64,000 nt of DNA, taken from positions 1-64,000 of the forward strand of contig DATLGL010000014.1 of NCBI GenBank assembly GCA_035540495.1, read 5' to 3'. The notes under the pieces were generated by a model. The model was not told the DNA's origin. It saw only the letters and a list, made by a program, of their open reading frames with translations, and ran no database searches. Source of the DNA: DASVEG01 sp035540495 (lineage in GTDB: Bacteria; Actinomycetota; Acidimicrobiia; Acidimicrobiales; CADCTF01). Positions 62,803 to 64,000 of this stretch are shown piece by piece (position 1 is the stretch's first letter; every line of letters begins with the position of its first letter). The translations under genes and the position numbers were made by a program.

Positions 62803-64000
62803 CAGATCCTCCCTGCCATGGCGTAGGCGGTTTCGGCGTGCTGGCTCGTGTCGAGACCGGCGTTCTCGGCGTCGGGATCGACCCGCAGCCCGATCGTCGC
62901 GTCGATCACCTTGGCGAGGACGAACGACACCACGAACGAGAAGGCGAGCGTCACCAGCGTGGCGACGATCTGGTCGATGAGCAGCGCCGTGCCGCCACCG
63001 AAGAAGAGGCCGTCGCGCCCGCCTTCGTTGGCGCCGGTCGAGGCGAAGAAGCCGAGGATGACCGACCCGATGATCCCGCCCACGAGATGGACGCCGATGA
63101 CGTCGAGGCTGTCGTCGTAGCGGAACTTGTACTTGAGCTGGATGGCGAGGAAGCAGAGCCCGCCCGCAATGGCGCCGATGACGATGGGCGACAGGCCCGA
63201 CACGAAACCGGCGCACGGCGTGATGGCGACGAGTCCGGCGACGACACCTGACGCCGCGCCGAGCGTCGTGGCGTGTCCGTCCTTGATCCGCTCGACGACG
63301 AGCCAGCCGAGCATGCCGGCGCTGCCGGCGAGGAAGGTGTTCATCAGCGCGACCGCGGCGATCTCGTTCGCCGCCAGCGCTGAGCCGGCGTTGAAGCCGA
63401 ACCAACCGAACATGAGGATGCCCGTGCCGAGCAGCGTGAACGGCAGGTTGTGCGGCGGCATGGGCTCGTTCGGCCACCCGTTGCGACGACCGAGGACGAG
63501 GATGAGCGCGAGCGCCGCCGCCCCTGCGTTGATGTGCACGACCGTGCCGCCCGCGAAGTCGAGCGCCTCCATCTCGAAGATCCATCCACCTGCGGCCCAC
63601 ACCCAGTGCGCGACCGGCGAGTACACGACGATCGACCAGATCCCGATGAAGACGGCCCACGCGGAGAACTTCATCCGATCGGCGACGGCACCCGAGATCA
63701 GCGCCGGCGTGATCACCGCGAACGTCATCTGGAAGGCGACGAAGATGATCGTCGGGATGCCCTCCCCACCGCCGGTGTCCTTGAGGCCGACGTGGTCGAG
63801 GTTGCCGATCAGCCCACCGGCGGTGTCACCGCCGAAGGCGAGCGAGTACCCCACCACGGCCCAGATCACGGCGATCAGGCCGATGGCGAAGAAGTTGTAC
63901 ATCAGCATGCCGAGCACGTTCTTCGAACGAACCATGCCGCCGTAGAAGAAGGCGAGGCCCGGCGTCATGAAGAGCACGAGTGCGGTGGATATCAGCACCC
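62802..64000 (-). CDS. amtB: ammonium transporter (AmtB), 5' end outside window
   Basis: Ammonium channel of which about 399 residues are present; the N-terminus lies beyond the window end. The visible start VLISTALVLFMTPGLAFFYGG is the first helix of the conserved Amt domain. The twin-His lines are in FAGGTVVHINAGAAALA and VIGVHLVGGIIGSVILG. Eleven helices would be expected. The cytoplasmic tail ends DTSQHAETAYAMAGRI. It heads the amtB-glnK-glnD operon, the usual arrangement in actinobacteria. Confidence 0.95.
   Translation of the reverse strand, partial: VLISTALVLFMTPGLAFFYGGMVRSKNVLGMLMYNFFAIGLIAVIWAVVGYSLAFGGDTAGGLIGNLDHVGLKDTGGGEGIPTIIFVAFQMTFAVITPALISGAVADRMKFSAWAVFIGIWSIVVYSPVAHWVWAAGGWIFEMEALDFAGGTVVHINAGAAALALILVLGRRNGWPNEPMPPHNLPFTLLGTGILMFGWFGFNAGSALAANEIAAVALMNTFLAGSAGMLGWLVVERIKDGHATTLGAASGVVAGLVAITPCAGFVSGLSPIVIGAIAGGLCFLAIQLKYKFRYDDSLDVIGVHLVGGIIGSVILGFFASTGANEGGRDGLFFGGGTALLIDQIVATLVTLAFSFVVSFVLAKVIDATIGLRVDPDAENAGLDTSQHAETAYAMAGRI

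Overview
The window is G+C-rich chromosomal DNA from an actinobacterium. The evidence is a 13E12/DUF222-type HNH protein, LAxTG-like surface proteins, a DUF4012 protein, frequent GTG and TTG starts, and an amtB-glnK-glnD cluster. A secreted protein built from repeated GYWLVA/DGGIF units and several Acidimicrobiia-like surface proteins suggest an Acidimicrobiia-type lineage (moderate confidence, from memory of such genomes). No rRNA, tRNA or CRISPR array was seen.

Region 1 (1-6055). An IS481-family element, whose transposase ribosome binding site lies inside a hairpin, sits directly upstream of a MauE-TlpA-TlpA fusion and a secreted propeller-like protein. Convergent to these is a compact set on the minus strand: a nucleotidyltransferase, a PqqD-like domain fused to a twin-arginine signal and a 10-cysteine tail, and an HprK-like kinase. 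Together they resemble a peptide-modification and export system of unusual design. I consider this the best candidate for an undescribed system in the window.

Region 2 (6063-26477). This is a large surface-polysaccharide locus. It encodes many GT4, GT2 and GT47-like glycosyltransferases (including a three-enzyme fusion), a WbsX/GH99-like protein, an O-antigen polymerase/ligase, two methyltransferases, the Wzm/Wzt ABC exporter, a Wzc-like tyrosine kinase and an initiating phosphoglycosyltransferase. Most genes overlap by 4 to 25 bases. The part at about 15-20 kb is visibly less G+C-rich, as expected for exchangeable glycan genes.

Region 3 (26487-43061). Mostly cell-envelope and housekeeping genes of unclear role: NERD, DUF4012, LAxTG-like anchored proteins, the GYWLVA-repeat protein, an HNH protein, a thrombospondin-3-like protein, a TPR protein, a diiron-type MBL protein, an LVIVD-repeat protein and DUF305.

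Region 4 (43058-60276). A signalling region. A membrane GAF-GGDEF-EAL protein follows a subtilase carrying 17 SWTGT pentapeptide repeats. There are three two-component regulators with two histidine kinases and an orphan receiver. A class I c-di-GMP riboswitch precedes a secreted HExxH metalloprotease, which is convergent with an SdrD-B-like surface protein. This layout parallels the Clostridioides difficile c-di-GMP/PPEP-1/adhesin circuit.

Region 5 (60243-64000). The nitrogen-sensing operon amtB-glnK-glnD on the minus strand; amtB is cut by the window end.
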